In this document: piece by piece, positions 1-12,474 of the stretch | Numbering within the stretch: position 1 is the first letter of the stretch | Layout of the letters: every line of letters begins with the position of its first letter | From: Wyeomyia smithii | Taxonomy: Eukaryota > Arthropoda > Insecta > Diptera > Culicidae | Reading direction: 5' to 3' | DNA length: 64,000 nucleotides | Assembly: GCF_029784165.1 (NCBI RefSeq) | Contig: NC_073696.1 | Coordinates: forward strand, 178,491,825-178,555,824 | Translations under genes and position numbers: made by a program | Notes under the pieces: generated by a model | The model's input: only the letters and a program-made list of their open reading frames with translations | Told to the model about the DNA's origin: nothing | Databases searched by the model: none

Positions 1-4
1 GGAA

Positions 5-1015
5 ATGGAGTCGAAAGAACAGCTCGTGCGTGATAAAATCTTGCGCATTCATCACGAGAACAAGGATCTCTCGCATCGTTCCATCGCTAAAACGTCGGGA
101 ATCGTGAATTCCACGGTGTCACGAGTGATTAAGCGGTTCGAGGAACGATTGACCACCGATCGGAAGCCCAGAAGTGAAGTAAAAAGTATTCCGTACAACA
201 GCAAAAATCATAACCGCGTAGTCGGGGCCTTCAACCGAAACCCGAACGCCTCCGTTCGGGATGTGGCTAAGAAGTTGCACCTAACCCGAAGTTTTGTTCA
301 GAAGGCCAAAACTAAGGCTGGGCTTCGAACGTTCAAGGTACAAAAGGCCCCTTATCACGACGAGAAGCAGAACAAGTCCGCCAAAACCCGTGCCGGGAAG
401 TTGCACCTCAACATGCTGACGAAAGTTGAATGCTGCATCATGGACGACGAAACATATGTGAAGGCCAACTTCAAACAGATCTCCGGCAACCTGTTTTTCA
501 CGGCCAAGGATAAGTTCAGCGTTCCGGAGCATGTCTGCACTCAGATAATGTCCAAATTTGCGAAGAAATTCCTAGTTTGGCAAGCCATCTGCACGTGCGG
601 GAAGCGGAGTGCACCTTTTGTGACCCAGGACACGATGAACGGAAAGGTGTACATGAAAGAGTGCCTCCAGAAGCGACTGCTTCCTCTCCTGAAGGCCCAC
701 AACGTCCCAAAAATCTTCTGGTCGGATTTGGCCTCATGCCACTACTCCAAGGACGTGCTGAAGTGGTATGCGGACAATAAGGTCAATTTCGTGCCGAAAA
801 TGTTCAACCCTCCCAACACTCCGGAGCTCCGCTCCATCGAAAAGTACTGGGCGATTGTGAAGCCGCACCTACTTAAACAACCTAAGGTAGTGAAGACAGT
901 CGAGGAACTGAAGAAGGTATGGGTTTACATGCGAAAAACGGTTGATTCACAGGTTGTGCACAATCTTATGGCCGGGGTTAAGGCCAAGGTGCGGGCATTT
1001 GTGTATGGACTGTAA
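5..1015 (+). CDS. DD37E (ITmD37E-type) transposase
   Basis: An intact 336-residue frame for a Tc1/mariner-superfamily transposase, which would cut and rejoin the element's own ends in the nucleus. Two helix-turn-helix regions are visible at about residues 5-50 and 75-105. The catalytic triad is present: D148 in MDDETYVK, D241 in FWSDLASCHYS and E279 in RSIEKYW. Exactly 37 residues separate the second D from the E, the spacing of the mosquito ITmD37E family. The length is normal for the family. The frame has no internal stop, so the protein may be functional, or lost function only recently. The left end of the element lies outside the window, so completeness of the whole transposon cannot be judged. 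The start was chosen at the first Met, 19 codons before the conserved helix-turn-helix motif. Confidence 0.9.
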   Translation: MESKEQLVRDKILRIHHENKDLSHRSIAKTSGIVNSTVSRVIKRFEERLTTDRKPRSEVKSIPYNSKNHNRVVGAFNRNPNASVRDVAKKLHLTRSFVQKAKTKAGLRTFKVQKAPYHDEKQNKSAKTRAGKLHLNMLTKVECCIMDDETYVKANFKQISGNLFFTAKDKFSVPEHVCTQIMSKFAKKFLVWQAICTCGKRSAPFVTQDTMNGKVYMKECLQKRLLPLLKAHNVPKIFWSDLASCHYSKDVLKWYADNKVNFVPKMFNPPNTPELRSIEKYWAIVKPHLLKQPKVVKTVEELKKVWVYMRKTVDSQVVHNLMAGVKAKVRAFVYGL

Positions 1016-1122
1016 ATAAAATACGAGTAAAATGGTAAAATGAAGTTTAATAGTTATTTTTCAATCCCTGAAAATTTGATGGCAATCGGATGAAAACTTG
1101 AATTTTGCGAATCAATTTTGTG

Positions 1123-1151
1123 TGTGGCAATTTCATCGTGGACACCCTTTA
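1123..1151 (+). repeat. Probable right end of the DD37E element
   Basis: About 110 bases after the transposase stop, the sequence GGCAATTTCATCGTGGACAC leads into CCCTTTA, which looks like the outer end of a DD37E terminal inverted repeat with a TA target at 1150-1151. The matching left repeat is outside the window, so this rests on position and on family appearance. Confidence 0.5.
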
Positions 1152-1164
1152 CGGCACCGTTGCC

Positions 1165-3290
1165 AAGGTATAATCTTGCGCGGCTGAAGCAACCCGAAGT
1201 CGCCGTAAACTACACACATTCTCTCGAAGCTGCACTGTGAGAAGAGGACAAGCTGAAAGAAGCCCCTCTAGAGCTCTGCTGGAATACCGTCGGGTCAGCC
1301 ATCAACAGTGTTGCGGAGAACGTCCTAGGTCGCGAAGTACCGGGTCAACGTAACGGAGGGTTTGACAAGGAATGTCGGCAGATATTGGATGGGAAGAACG
1401 TAGCGCGGGCAGTTAAGCTGCAAAGAACCACCCGTCAGAACGTGGAGCGCTACAAACAGAAACGGAGACAGCAAACCCAACTCTTCCAGGAAAAAAAAAG
1501 CACCGCCAGGAGGAGGAGGAATGCAAATAACTACAACAGCTGTACCGCTTTCATGAAACACAAAAGTTTTATCAAAAATTCAACGCATCGCGAAGGCTTT
1601 GTTCCGCGAGCCGAAATGTGCAGAAATAAGGATGGGAATATCTTGACAAATGATTGTAAAGTGATCGAAAGGTGGAGACACCACATCGATGAACATCTGA
1701 ATGGTGTATAGGCAGGAGACCAGAACAGCAGCGCAGGAGACTTTGTCGGTGCGGTGCAGTAAGCAACGAAGATGTGCCACCTCCATCGATAAGCGAATCT
1801 AATGATGCTATCCGGCGGCTTAAGAACAACAAGGCAGCTGGAAAGGACGGTATCGGAACGAAGCTTCTCAAGATAGGTCCGGGCAGTTGTCTACATCGGC
1901 TGATATTTATGATTTGTGACACGGAATGCCTACCGGATGAGTGGAAGGATGACATTATTTGTCCCATCTACAAGATAGGCGACAAGCTAAATTGTGAAAA
2001 CTATCGAGCGATCACTATCCAGAACGCCGCCTACAAAGTGATATCCCAAATAATTTTCCAGTGACCCTCACCACTAGCCATTAGAGTCGTGGGATGTTAC
2101 TGGCTTCATGGAGGATCGGTCCACAACTGACCAGATCTTTACTCTGCGGCAGATCCTCCAAAAATGCCGCGGATACACTGTCCCTACGCAGCATCTCTTC
2201 ATCGACTTCAAAGCCGCTCTTGACACGATTAATCGTGAAGAGCTGTGGAGAATACTCGACGAGAACGGCTTCCCCGGAGAGCTCACCAGATTGATAAAGG
2301 CTCCGATGCCGGATGTGCAGTGTTGTGTGAGGATTTCGGGTGGTTTATTCCGATCGCAGGGGACTTCGACAAGGTGATGGTCTTTCCTGCCTGCTGTTCA
2401 ATATTGCGCTAGAAGGTGTTGTGAGACGAGTGAGGATATCCACGCGGTGCACGATTTTCGCTAAATCCGGTCAATTAATTTGCTTTGCGGATGTCGTGGA
2501 CACTATCGGCAGAACATTTGAGGTAGTGACAAATTAGTATACCAGACTAACATGTGAAGCAGAGAAGATTGAAAGGAAGATAAATACGTCTGAAATGAAG
2601 TACATGCTAGTGGGTGGTGCTGAGCGCGTCAGAGCACGCCAAGCTAGTGTTGTGATAATCGACGGTGATAAGTTTGAGGTAGTCGACGAGTTCGTGTACC
2701 TTGGCAATGGTGACTGACAACAACGATACCAACCGTGATATTAGGAGGCGATTTATCAGCGGGAGACGTGCCTACTTTGGGCTCCACAAGAAATACGGTC
2801 GAAACGTCTAAGCCTCCGCGCAAAATGCAGTTTGTACAAAACACTCATTAGACTGGTTGTTCTTTAGGGGCATGAAACGAGGACAATGCTTGAAGAGGAC
2901 CTGCGGGTGCATGGATTTTTCGAACGACGGGTGCCAAAAATCCATCTTTGGCGGTGTTCAGGAGAACGAAGTGTGGAGACGGAGAATGAACCATGAGCTC
3001 GCACAACTGTACGGTGAACCCAGCATCCAGAAAGTGGCCAAATCTAGACGGATACGTTGGGCAGGGCACGTGGCGCAACAACGGACAGTTACCCTGCAAT
3101 ATTAGTTCTGACCTCGAATCTGGTTTGTACGAGACAAGGAGGAGTGCGAAGAGCAAGGTAGTTAGACCAGGTGGAGCAAGATTTGGCAGGTACGGAGTGC
3201 CTGCGGGATTGGAGGCGGGCAGCTGGCGGATTTATGTTATGCAGACCTTGTCTTAGTACGTACGGCCATTTGAGTAAGTAAGTAGTGATA
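1165..3290 (+). pseudogene. Decayed APE-type LINE (RTE/I-like group), near full ORF2 order
   Basis: A degraded non-LTR retrotransposon polymerase read in several frames. From 5' to 3' the pre-RT linker is at about 1340-1710 (Arg/Lys-rich, ending DRW-like then HIDEHLNG). RT motifs follow: LKNNKAAGKDGIG near 1815, PIYKIGDKLNCENYRAITI near 1965, a TTDQIFTLRQIL segment near 2120, FIDFKAALDTI near 2200 and RRGLRQGDGLSCLLFNIALE near 2360. The C-terminal region has LYKTLIRLVVL near 2840 and the GGVQENEVWRRRMNHELAQLYG segment near 2955. The tail after the stop is a short GTAAGTAAGTA microsatellite, as in RTE-type elements. The 5' endonuclease domain is missing, and many frameshifts and stops make it non-functional. 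A second fragment of the family lies at 40190-41010 and a 3' scrap at 36137-36256. The clade assignment is tentative. Confidence 0.8.
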
Positions 3291-3715
3291 AATTCAGGTC
3301 GGTGCCAGATTGGCCATCAGTTTTGCTCGGTTTTCAAGTTGAAACTTTTGGTCTAAGCTAGCCAAATTTAAATAAACCTGGTTCAACGCATAATGAGACT
3401 TCTTTTTGTTAGTTTAACTTTCGTAAATTTAGCAAAATATCGCCAATTTTTTTCCACGTATTTTCAATAATTTTTTTATTTAATACGTAAGGGGCTAGTT
3501 GATTACATGCTAGTGGGGCCATTTGCACATTAGCAATGAAGTCAAGTAATATAGTATATGCAATTTTAGGTACAGTGAATTTTGTGATGCAAACTAAAAT
3601 ATAGCGAAAACAGCATGTGCTCTTTTTTTGCAAAACCATTTATTTGAAACTAACAATAAACAATTTGGTAATAGTTATATCCACTTCATCTTCATTTCAT
3701 ACACACACACACACG

Positions 3716-3751
<36 letters not shown>

Positions 3752-4365
3752 AATCCATTGATAAATGCCTTCTACCTGACGAAATTTTCGATGTACTTTG
3801 GGGCGAGTGCTAGCTGTCAACAAAAGAAAACACGATGTGGCTATAGTTTTGTGAATTCGGTTCTGGTTCCCAATTTAATCCGTGTTGTCTTTGATTTAGT
3901 GTCTAACCAAACATCAAAGTGGTTTCAACATATACTTCTCGTCAGCTACAAAAGAGTAACACGATTTTTTTCATACAATTATGAGTTACTTTTTTCATGG
4001 TTCGGGAGTTCTGAAAGCTAGCGTATAAACAAAAACCCGGAAGAGGTTCCACTGAGATGCTACAGGCTGCTGCAAATGCAGTGACAGAGGATAATTGAAT
4101 TGACCTTCCGAAAGAAAATGCTCAATTTAGTCCACACCCTGACCAACTTACCCCACCAGAGGCGCTAGTTGGCCCACTTGATATGCACTCAAAAAACATG
4201 AAACATTCGCAAAATTGCAGACTGTTTTTGGCAGTTGATATTTGTTATATACGCTATAGAGTTAACACAACGTTTCCATGTAATGAGTGTTTGCCAAAAT
4301 ATTCCCTACAATTACTGAACATTTTGACCAAAAACGACAAACTAGCCCCGTTCTACCCTATGCTA
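3291..4365. other. AT-rich non-coding stretch
   Basis: No coding signal is recognised. Apart from the CA microsatellite inside it, I see only AT-rich unique-looking sequence. Short frames here lack any family motif. Confidence 0.5.
3700..3749. repeat. (CA)n microsatellite
   Basis: About 50 bases of CA dinucleotide, with two short interruptions (CACGCACGCA) near the left end. Confidence 0.95.
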
Positions 4366-4694
4366 TACAGTAAGGTCGCTTTTTACGCGGTTTTTTACGC
4401 GGGTTGCTTTCCTCCATTACTCAAAAACGGTACAAGATATCGACCTCATTTCAATCACGTTTTCCGTTTTAGGCCACGAGTGATCATATATCAGTTTTCA
4501 AAAAAATTCACAATTTTTGGTGTAAATACTCAAAATTTAAAATATTGCATTTTGGTCTCTAGATTAACCACTCTCATATTCAAACGAGGTTTGAACGTTT
4601 TCTTTGTTATATTTGCAACTCAAAAAAGTCGTTTTTTACGCGGGCCCATACAAATTTGGAACGCACCCCCCGCGTAAAAAGCGACCTTAGTGTA
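4366..4694. mobile_element. Pogo-like MITE, copy 1
   Basis: A 325-base non-coding element (4368-4692) flanked by TA. The left end reads CAGTAAGGTCGCTTTTTACG and the right end is its near-perfect reverse complement (one mismatch in the first few bases). The motif TTTTTTACGCGG occurs just inside both ends, twice on the left. The CAGT-type end and TA target are typical of the pogo/Tigger branch. A close second copy is at 53284-53609, which confirms the boundaries. No transposase is encoded. Confidence 0.85.
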
Positions 4695-5150
4695 TTATAT
4701 AATTTAAAAAAACTTGAAAACTTTATTTTGATTGATTTTAGATGAGATGTTTATGATTTTTTATAACTCAATATGACTGGAGGCACAATATTTTGACCAA
4801 ATGCTTGATGATATAGATGCAATTTGAAAAATTTGAATATCAGCTTTATACAAAATAATTCGGATGTGAGAGAACTCGATAGTAATTCAATTCTTTTTTC
4901 ATATTTATATCTCCAATCGGATGTAATTCGTCGTATAATAAACGAAATTTTGTTTCCGTGAAAATGTCCCTACGTCCAGAAAAAGCTCGAACTCTCTGCG
5001 GTACGCGATAACAAGATTTTGCTCTACAAACCAAATGTGGATCTGACAACGCAGTAAATGTATTCTCTCGGAAAGAAAGTAAATCACGAGATAACCTTTT
5101 GGCAAAACTTAGTCAGTTAGCAGATTGAGAATTCGGCGAAAAGGAAAACA
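4695..5150. other. Non-coding flank, probable intron 3' of the lectin exon
   Basis: AT-rich sequence without repeat or gene signature. By position it starts the intron downstream of the minus-strand exon at 5158-5280. No following exon of that gene is visible between here and base 1. Confidence 0.4.
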
Positions 5151-5157
5151 CACTTAC

Positions 5158-5280
5158 CCCCGCTCTGTCCGTACTGAGCCACCTCTATCGATATGCTTGT
5201 CCCTCGAGGGCAACTCAATGTGACCAACTCTCGGTCACACCCGGCTCGTTGATATGTTCGCAAGGTACCGGACAGTAGTG
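5158..5280 (-). CDS. Internal exon of a SUEL/galactose-binding lectin protein (EVA-1/EVA1C-like)
   Basis: A 123-base exon that is a multiple of three, with phase-1 introns on both sides. The acceptor is a long pyrimidine tract ending TTCTTGTTTCAG (AG at 5281-5282) and the donor is G/GTAAGTG (GT at 5156-5157). It reads ALLSGTLRTYQRAGCDRELV followed by TLSCPRGTSISIEVAQYGQ. This is the start of a SUEL domain, whose hallmark is a Cys, then a strand with L.C, a G..I.I strand and A.YG. Such domains bind sugars or serve as extracellular adhesion and guidance modules. The closest family I recall is EVA-1/EVA1C, a single-pass membrane co-receptor in axon guidance; latrophilin-type lectin domains are the alternative. 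Domain identity is seen in the sequence; orthology is inference. Neighbouring exons were not found, so the introns must be long. Confidence 0.72.
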
Positions 5281-5282
5281 CT

Positions 5283-7200
5283 GAAACAAGAAGAAGGTAA
5301 AAAGAAGGTTCTGTTAGCACATTAATTTATCTGGACACTTTCGGGGAGGTGACGATGAAATATTAATTCTAGTGTCGATCCTGCCTATATTGTGGTGTGG
5401 AAAAAAGTACAGTACAGTAATCATTTGGCGGACGTCAACTGAAAAAAAGAGTGACCCGGAAAAGGCAAACCAGCCGAGATTTCCGTAATAAATCTCCATT
5501 TCACATTATCACATAATTTATGATTATCACACGATGTAGCGCAACGCCTATGGTGCATGCAATATTTATAGCTCCCGTTCATCATATTCTCCCAGTATCT
5601 AGCGCCGCTTCATCCGTACAATTAGACGAACAAATTAGTAGAATAAAGATTTATGCCGTGCGACGTCGTGGGCGACGGTGATGATGCTGTCGACGGCAAT
5701 GCAACCGCCTGCGAAACTTCTCATCCAGTTACTGCAGCCGCCGGTAGTCAGCTCTATCTGGTTGAAGTCTGCATCATCACTATCAACCCTCTTTACACGA
5801 GCAGCTCCGCAGCATAATAACCATACACAAGCTTAAAAAGCTTCGCCGCCCCCGGAGCGAAAGTGGAAATAGAGGAGGATGGCTGAGCACGCTGTGAGTC
5901 AAATAACTGCTAATTGATTCCGTTTTTTTTTTCGTTTCGCGATAGCTGGCAAATTTGAACAACTGAGCTGTTGTCCATGAAACAATGTTTTTGTGTGTGT
6001 GTTTTAGTTTGTGGTTATGGTTGATTGTAGAATAATTGCGTTAGACAGCATTTTATTCTCATTGAAGTGATGAAATTTAAAACCTGATCGGGTCATTACG
6101 ATGACATTTCAAAGTTATATTAACCCTTTTATTTAGATATTTAGACATTGCTATTACTAACTGAAGCAGATTGTACAGCAATGAATTTAGGTTAACTTGT
6201 GAATGTGAAACAAGCGAAAAATTATAGCTGCAGTTTGTTATCACCATTCGATGATCAAGTGGTATGCGTGCTCAAGGATCCGAAGTGCAGAGCTTGTTAC
6301 TGTGAGAGTGCTAGACAAAATGAGCGCCAGCTTCATTGCTGAGTGTCTTCAATTTAATTGATACTGCTAGCATTTATCGATGGATGATTTCCAAGGTAAT
6401 AAATGTAGATAGGGGTAGTGTGTGAAATATGAAGATGCTCTTACAACAGGCGGGGTATTTGCTTTATTTTTTATTTTATTTTTTAATTTGAATAGCTGTT
6501 AAAATGGAAAAGAACATCAATAATCTGTAGTGTAAAGTTTTTCATGAAATAATATTTCTATCATTTTTCTTTTAGGTAGATCGGGTTCAATTTGCAAAAG
6601 ATTCAATATAGTATTAGTTAAATACTAATAATATACGTTTCCATACCTTTTAAATATTAGCAGAATCTTTTATTTCAATTTCAAACAGCTTTTATTTTTT
6701 TGTGTCCGTAATTTTGATACGTGTGTAGAATAAAATATCACCTTGCTGCCCTTGTCTAGGCTTATCAGAATATGGCATCTAAGTTGACATCCTGATCGTC
6801 TCTTTACGCTCGCTGTAGTCACCCTCCTAAGATTATTTTCTCTTCCAGAGAAGCTAAAACTATGCAAGAAGAATGTTTAGCTTAGCTGTGTTATTGATTG
6901 CTATAAAATTGTGCAACCTAATCAGAATTTTAGTTAACCTTAGTCTCTTGCGTAATCGGTTTGTTTATTCCGAACACATGACGTAAAAAATAAATTTCCA
7001 GTTACTGCAGCCCTCCATTCGGGTTCAGTGTGAATTTTTGTTTAAATAATCTCCAGTATCTACAGAATGCCCTCGCATTTCTCGTACATTATGTACACTG
7101 CAGTTTTTGTTTGAACAGAATAGATCTTGGACAAAATTTTTCAGCGTTTCTTTTGTAGCCAAGGTTGGTTGGTTCAAAGCTTGTTTATCATCCTAAATCT
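5283..7200. other. Intron or upstream region of the lectin-domain gene
   Basis: No gene is recognised. 5640-5880 is clearly richer in GC than its surroundings and holds a 54-codon plus-strand frame (5653-5817) with no known motif. It could be a conserved regulatory block or an untranslated exon. The rest is AT-rich. Confidence 0.4.
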
Positions 7201-7290
7201 GCCTAATAACGGGTGATATTTTAGGAAACGCATAAAAATTACAAAACTGTATGAAATCTTCATTTGAGCCGATAAATTGGTTTATGCCAT

Positions 7291-8444
7291 TTACTTTTTA
7301 AAGATAATTTCATTCAAATGGTGGCCACGGCTACGTTTTGAATGGTCCATACGAAAAGTCTAATTTTGGGTCACTTTTTCGAGCATTTCGGCTGGTATCT
7401 CGCGAATAACGCGTGTAATGTTGTCTTCCAAGGCTGGAATTGTTGTTGGCTTATCCGCATAGACGAGAGACTTAACGTAGCCTCACAAAAAATAATCTAG
7501 CGGTGTTAAATCGCATGATCTAGCCGGCCAATTCACCGGTCCATTTCGTGAGATGAATTGCTCACCGAACCGCTTCCGCAATATGTCCATTGATTCGCGC
7601 GATATGTGGCACGTTGCTCCGTCTTGCTAAAACCACATGTCAACAAGACCCAACTTTTCCATTTCCGGCAAAAAAAAATCTGAAATCAACGCACGATAGC
7701 GAGCGTCATTGACCGTAACGTTGCGATTTTGATAATCTTTGAAGATGTACGGACCAATGATGTCACCAGCGTGTAAACCGCACCAAACCGTGCATTTTTC
7801 TGGGTGCATTGGCGATTCTTGTATTGCTTCTGGTTGCTTTTCGATCCAAATGTGGCAATTTTGCTTATTAACATACCCATTTAACCAGAAATGAGCTTCG
7901 TCACTGAACACAATTTTTCGGTAAAAAAGTGGATTTTCGGCAAGTTGTTCTAAGGACCATTCACCAAAAATTCGACGCTGCGGTAAGTCGTTTGGCTTCA
8001 ATTCTTGTACGAGCTGTATTTTGAGAGGCTTTACACCAAGATCCTTTCGTAAAATCTTCCATGTAGTCCAGCGGAAAATAGAAGATATCGCCAAGGGGTA
8101 CGCGGACAAAAAAGGTTGAGAACCGCTGATGTAGTCGAATAACACAAGCCCAATTGCTGCGAACGACGTCGAATTGACATTTCACGGTCTTCCACTACAC
8201 TGGCTGATACGGCGGCAATATTTTCTTCTGTACGCACTCTATGTATACGTGTTGGTGGGTTTATGTCCAACAGAGTAAAACTGGTTTGAAATTTCGTCAC
8301 AATAGCTTGAATAGCTTGCTCAGTAGGTCGATTATGACGACCATAAAATGGTCGTTATGCACGAAAAACATTTTTCATAGAGGACGAATTTTGGTAAAAA
8401 AATTCGATTATTTGTAAGCGTTGTTCAGACGTAAGTCTGTTCAT
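7291..8444 (-). pseudogene. Mariner-superfamily (maT-like DDxD) transposase pseudogene
   Basis: The family is recognised from end to end. The N-terminus reads MNRLTSEQRLQIIEFF, then scrambled sequence, then TLLDINPPTRIHRVRTEENI and MSIRRRSQQLGLCYSTT. The catalytic part has IVFSDEAHFWLNGYVNKQN, QDGATCHISRESMDIL and WPARSCDLTPLDYFLWGYVK, giving a D..D..D triad with about 36 residues between the last two. The C-terminus is EIPAEMLEKV...RGHHLNEIIFKK and stop at 7291-7293. Three lesions make it dead: an N-terminal frameshift near 8330-8390, a 68-base insertion (a 60-base hAT MITE plus target duplication) between CYSTT and WKILRK, and an amber codon directly before QDGATCH, probably from a former glutamine codon. 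Terminal repeats were not identified with confidence. Confidence 0.88.
8061..8136. mobile_element. 60-bp hAT MITE with perfect 8-bp target duplication
   Basis: The element at 8069-8128 starts CAGCGG and ends CCGCTG, flanked on both sides by ATGTAGTC (8061-8068 and 8129-8136). On the minus strand it begins CAGCGGTTCTCAACC, the classic end of many hAT elements. Removing the element and one copy of the duplication rejoins the host transposase frame exactly, which independently confirms the boundaries. Confidence 0.93.
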
Positions 8445-8589
8445 GGTGAAATGGCAAACCAAACTGAGTACATTAGACTTTGACAGCTGTCAAAGGGGGG
8501 TTTGTCAAAATCGTTAAAAATCTGTCCACGTGGTATGTGGATGGCCTCTAAGACATAATGTAAATGAAGCGTCGAGGAATCGTTCAACG

Positions 8590-10587
8590 CCGTGCATCGA
8601 AGTAATGTAGCAGCTCGGACCCTGTAAATCTTCGTTCGAGACAGTATTGCCTATAGTCCTCTCCGTTGAAGGGGGGGCCGTTGTCTGACTTTATGTTATC
8701 TGGAAAACCTTCTTTTTCGAACACCTCCTTCAAGATCTTTCAAGAGTGTTCTCAAAACTCGTGGACTTCACTGGCTTGGCGATTACATATCTAGAACGGT
8801 AGTCCACAATAACCAGCACCGATATTCCACCGAATTTTGAGTAAGGGCCATTAAAATCTAAGGCGATGGTCTCCCATACCGCATGTGGAGCGAATACTCT
8901 TGCCATGGGGGCTGGCCTCTCGGGTTTACCGTTGATTGCGTAAACAGGGCATGACTTCGCCCATTCTTCCGCATGTTTCGCCATACCAGGCCACCACACC
9001 CGCTCTCTTAAGATACTTTTGAATTTCACGATCGACGGATGACCCTCATGAGCGATGCTCAGGGTTTTCTTGCGTAGACTTTCGGGTATTGTTGCTCGGC
9101 CCGTTTTAACCAGCAGATTTCCTCGCATGGACAAGTCGCTACTCAGAATACGGAGTTGTTTCAAGTGTCTTGGCCAATCGTCGGTTTCTAAAGCTTCTAT
9201 AACCTGTCGAGTATAGAATTTTAGTTTGATCATAAATAGCGAACAACACATTAATAAGTACCTCCATAAGTTGCTCATCTTGGTTATCATCCTGGACGAG
9301 GACAGCGCCTAGTGCATGAGGTGAGGCATCCGTGAATAAAATCGTTGTATCGTGGTCCGAAAAGTAGCCGAGAGATGTCATACACTGGGCAATTTGATGC
9401 TTCAAATGTTCAAAAGCTTTCGTGTGTTCCTTATTCCAGGTCCATGTATTTGAACTATTCGTAAGAGCCCACAGTGGACTCGCAATATCTGCGAACCCTT
9501 GGATATAAGGGCTAACAAAGGAAGCGAGCCCCAAGAAACTCCTTAGTTCGGAGATGGTATTAGGCTGAATCTGAATTTTCGAATATCCTTTATCTTTTCT
9601 TCATCGATGTTGAATCCACGTTCACTCAGCTCGTGACCTAACCACCTGATCTGGGTCTTATCAAATTCGCATTTATTATGATTCAAGGTTAGGTTGTTTT
9701 CCCTTAGAATTCTCAACACGTGAGCCACCGTTTTTCGAAGTTGCTCCAGGCTCTTCGCAAACATGAGAATGTCGTCAATGTATACAATGATGTTGTCTAC
9801 TCCCCCAAGTATCCTCGACATTTCACGCTGAAAAATTTCCGAGGCGCAATTCACCCCAAACATCAGGCGAGTAAATCGGAACATTCCGTTTTCCGTCAGG
9901 AAGGTCGTGAGATCCCTAGATTTCTCGTCAAGTTCCAAGTGGTAAAAAGCGTTTGATAAGTCAAGCTTCGCAAAGTATTTTGCCCCGTGGAGTTTAATTC
10001 GCATCTCGTTCAAAGATGGTAAGCGACAATATTCCCTTTTGATTGCGCGGTTCGGCGCCCGCATGTTGACGACCAACCGAAAATCGTCTTTACCCTTAGC
10101 TTCTGCCGACATACCGCTAATCCAGTCGCGGGCCGATCTGACGCGTTCGATGATGCCTTGTTCATGCATTTCTCGTAGCCTTGTTTTTGCGCTTTCCCTG
10201 TAGGCGGCAGGAACGTTATGGTACGCATTTTTTGCTGGCGGAACAGACGCATCAACACTAACTTTGATCGAGACTCCAGGAACTTTGGGGAACTCAGTAT
10301 TTCGCTTGATTTTCTTGCAGCTGTTCACGTCAACTCCAACTTTCATCAGACCCAGATCGCTAGCAGTAGACCGGCTTAAGAGAGAGCGAGAACCTTGGTT
10401 TATGACGTGAAATTCTGCCATGATCGCTGGTTTACAGCTTGCTACTACTGCAATCAGTGCCTTGAACGCACATTCAATAGCAATGGAACTTTTGGACGCG
10501 TAGGATCGTAGTTCGCTATTACGCGATTCACGGATAAGGTCTAGCTTAGCACATCCCGAGGTAAACTCATTTTTAAGTTTGATCCAG
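8590..10587 (-). pseudogene. Ty3/gypsy pol (RT, RNase H, integrase), broken
   Basis: A minus-strand LTR-retrotransposon pol fragment. From 10574 downward come the protease-RT linker and RT. RT segments include DFRLVVNMRAPNRAIKREY, YFAKLDLSNAFYHLELDE, FTRLMFGVNCASEIFQREM and the catalytic VYIDDILMFAK near 9780. RNase H starts with SPLWALTNSSNTWTW and ILFTDASPHALGAVLVQDD near 9320. Most of RNase H is then deleted. The integrase zinc-finger region (EGHPSIVKFKSILRERVWWP) has SCPVYA where CxxC is expected, so one zinc-binding Cys is lost. The integrase core has TIALDFNGPYSKFGG and, after a frameshift near 8735, IKSDNGPPFNGEDYRQYC. The sequence stops before the final catalytic Glu. The N-terminal continuation is displaced to 18104-18235 by a Jockey insertion. 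No LTRs or gag are recognised. Confidence 0.88.
10575..10587. repeat. Left 13-bp target-site duplication of the Jockey insertion
   Basis: AAGTTTGATCCAG here is repeated exactly at 18104-18116. Across the two sites the gypsy reading frame joins (GGDDWIKL continuing into KNEFTSGC), so everything in between is an insertion. Confidence 0.92.
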
Positions 10588-12417
<1,830 letters not shown>

Positions 12418-12452
<35 letters not shown>

Positions 12453-12474
12453 TAATATATATATATATATATAA
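12418..12474. repeat. Poly(A)/(TA)n junction between R1 copies A and B
   Basis: The 3' end of copy A runs into about 17 A residues and then TA repeats with one interruption (ATAATAAT). Copy B's 5' UTR begins straight afterwards at GGCAGAGCTG. Confidence 0.92.

Noticed and set aside
516..737. Minus-strand frame and other frames overlapping the DD37E transposase
   Set aside because: Shadows of the plus-strand transposase, with no motifs of their own.
8590..10587. Endogenous retrovirus with envelope
   Set aside because: Only Ty3/gypsy pol is visible; no env frame or LTR lies near, so a virus-like label is not supported.
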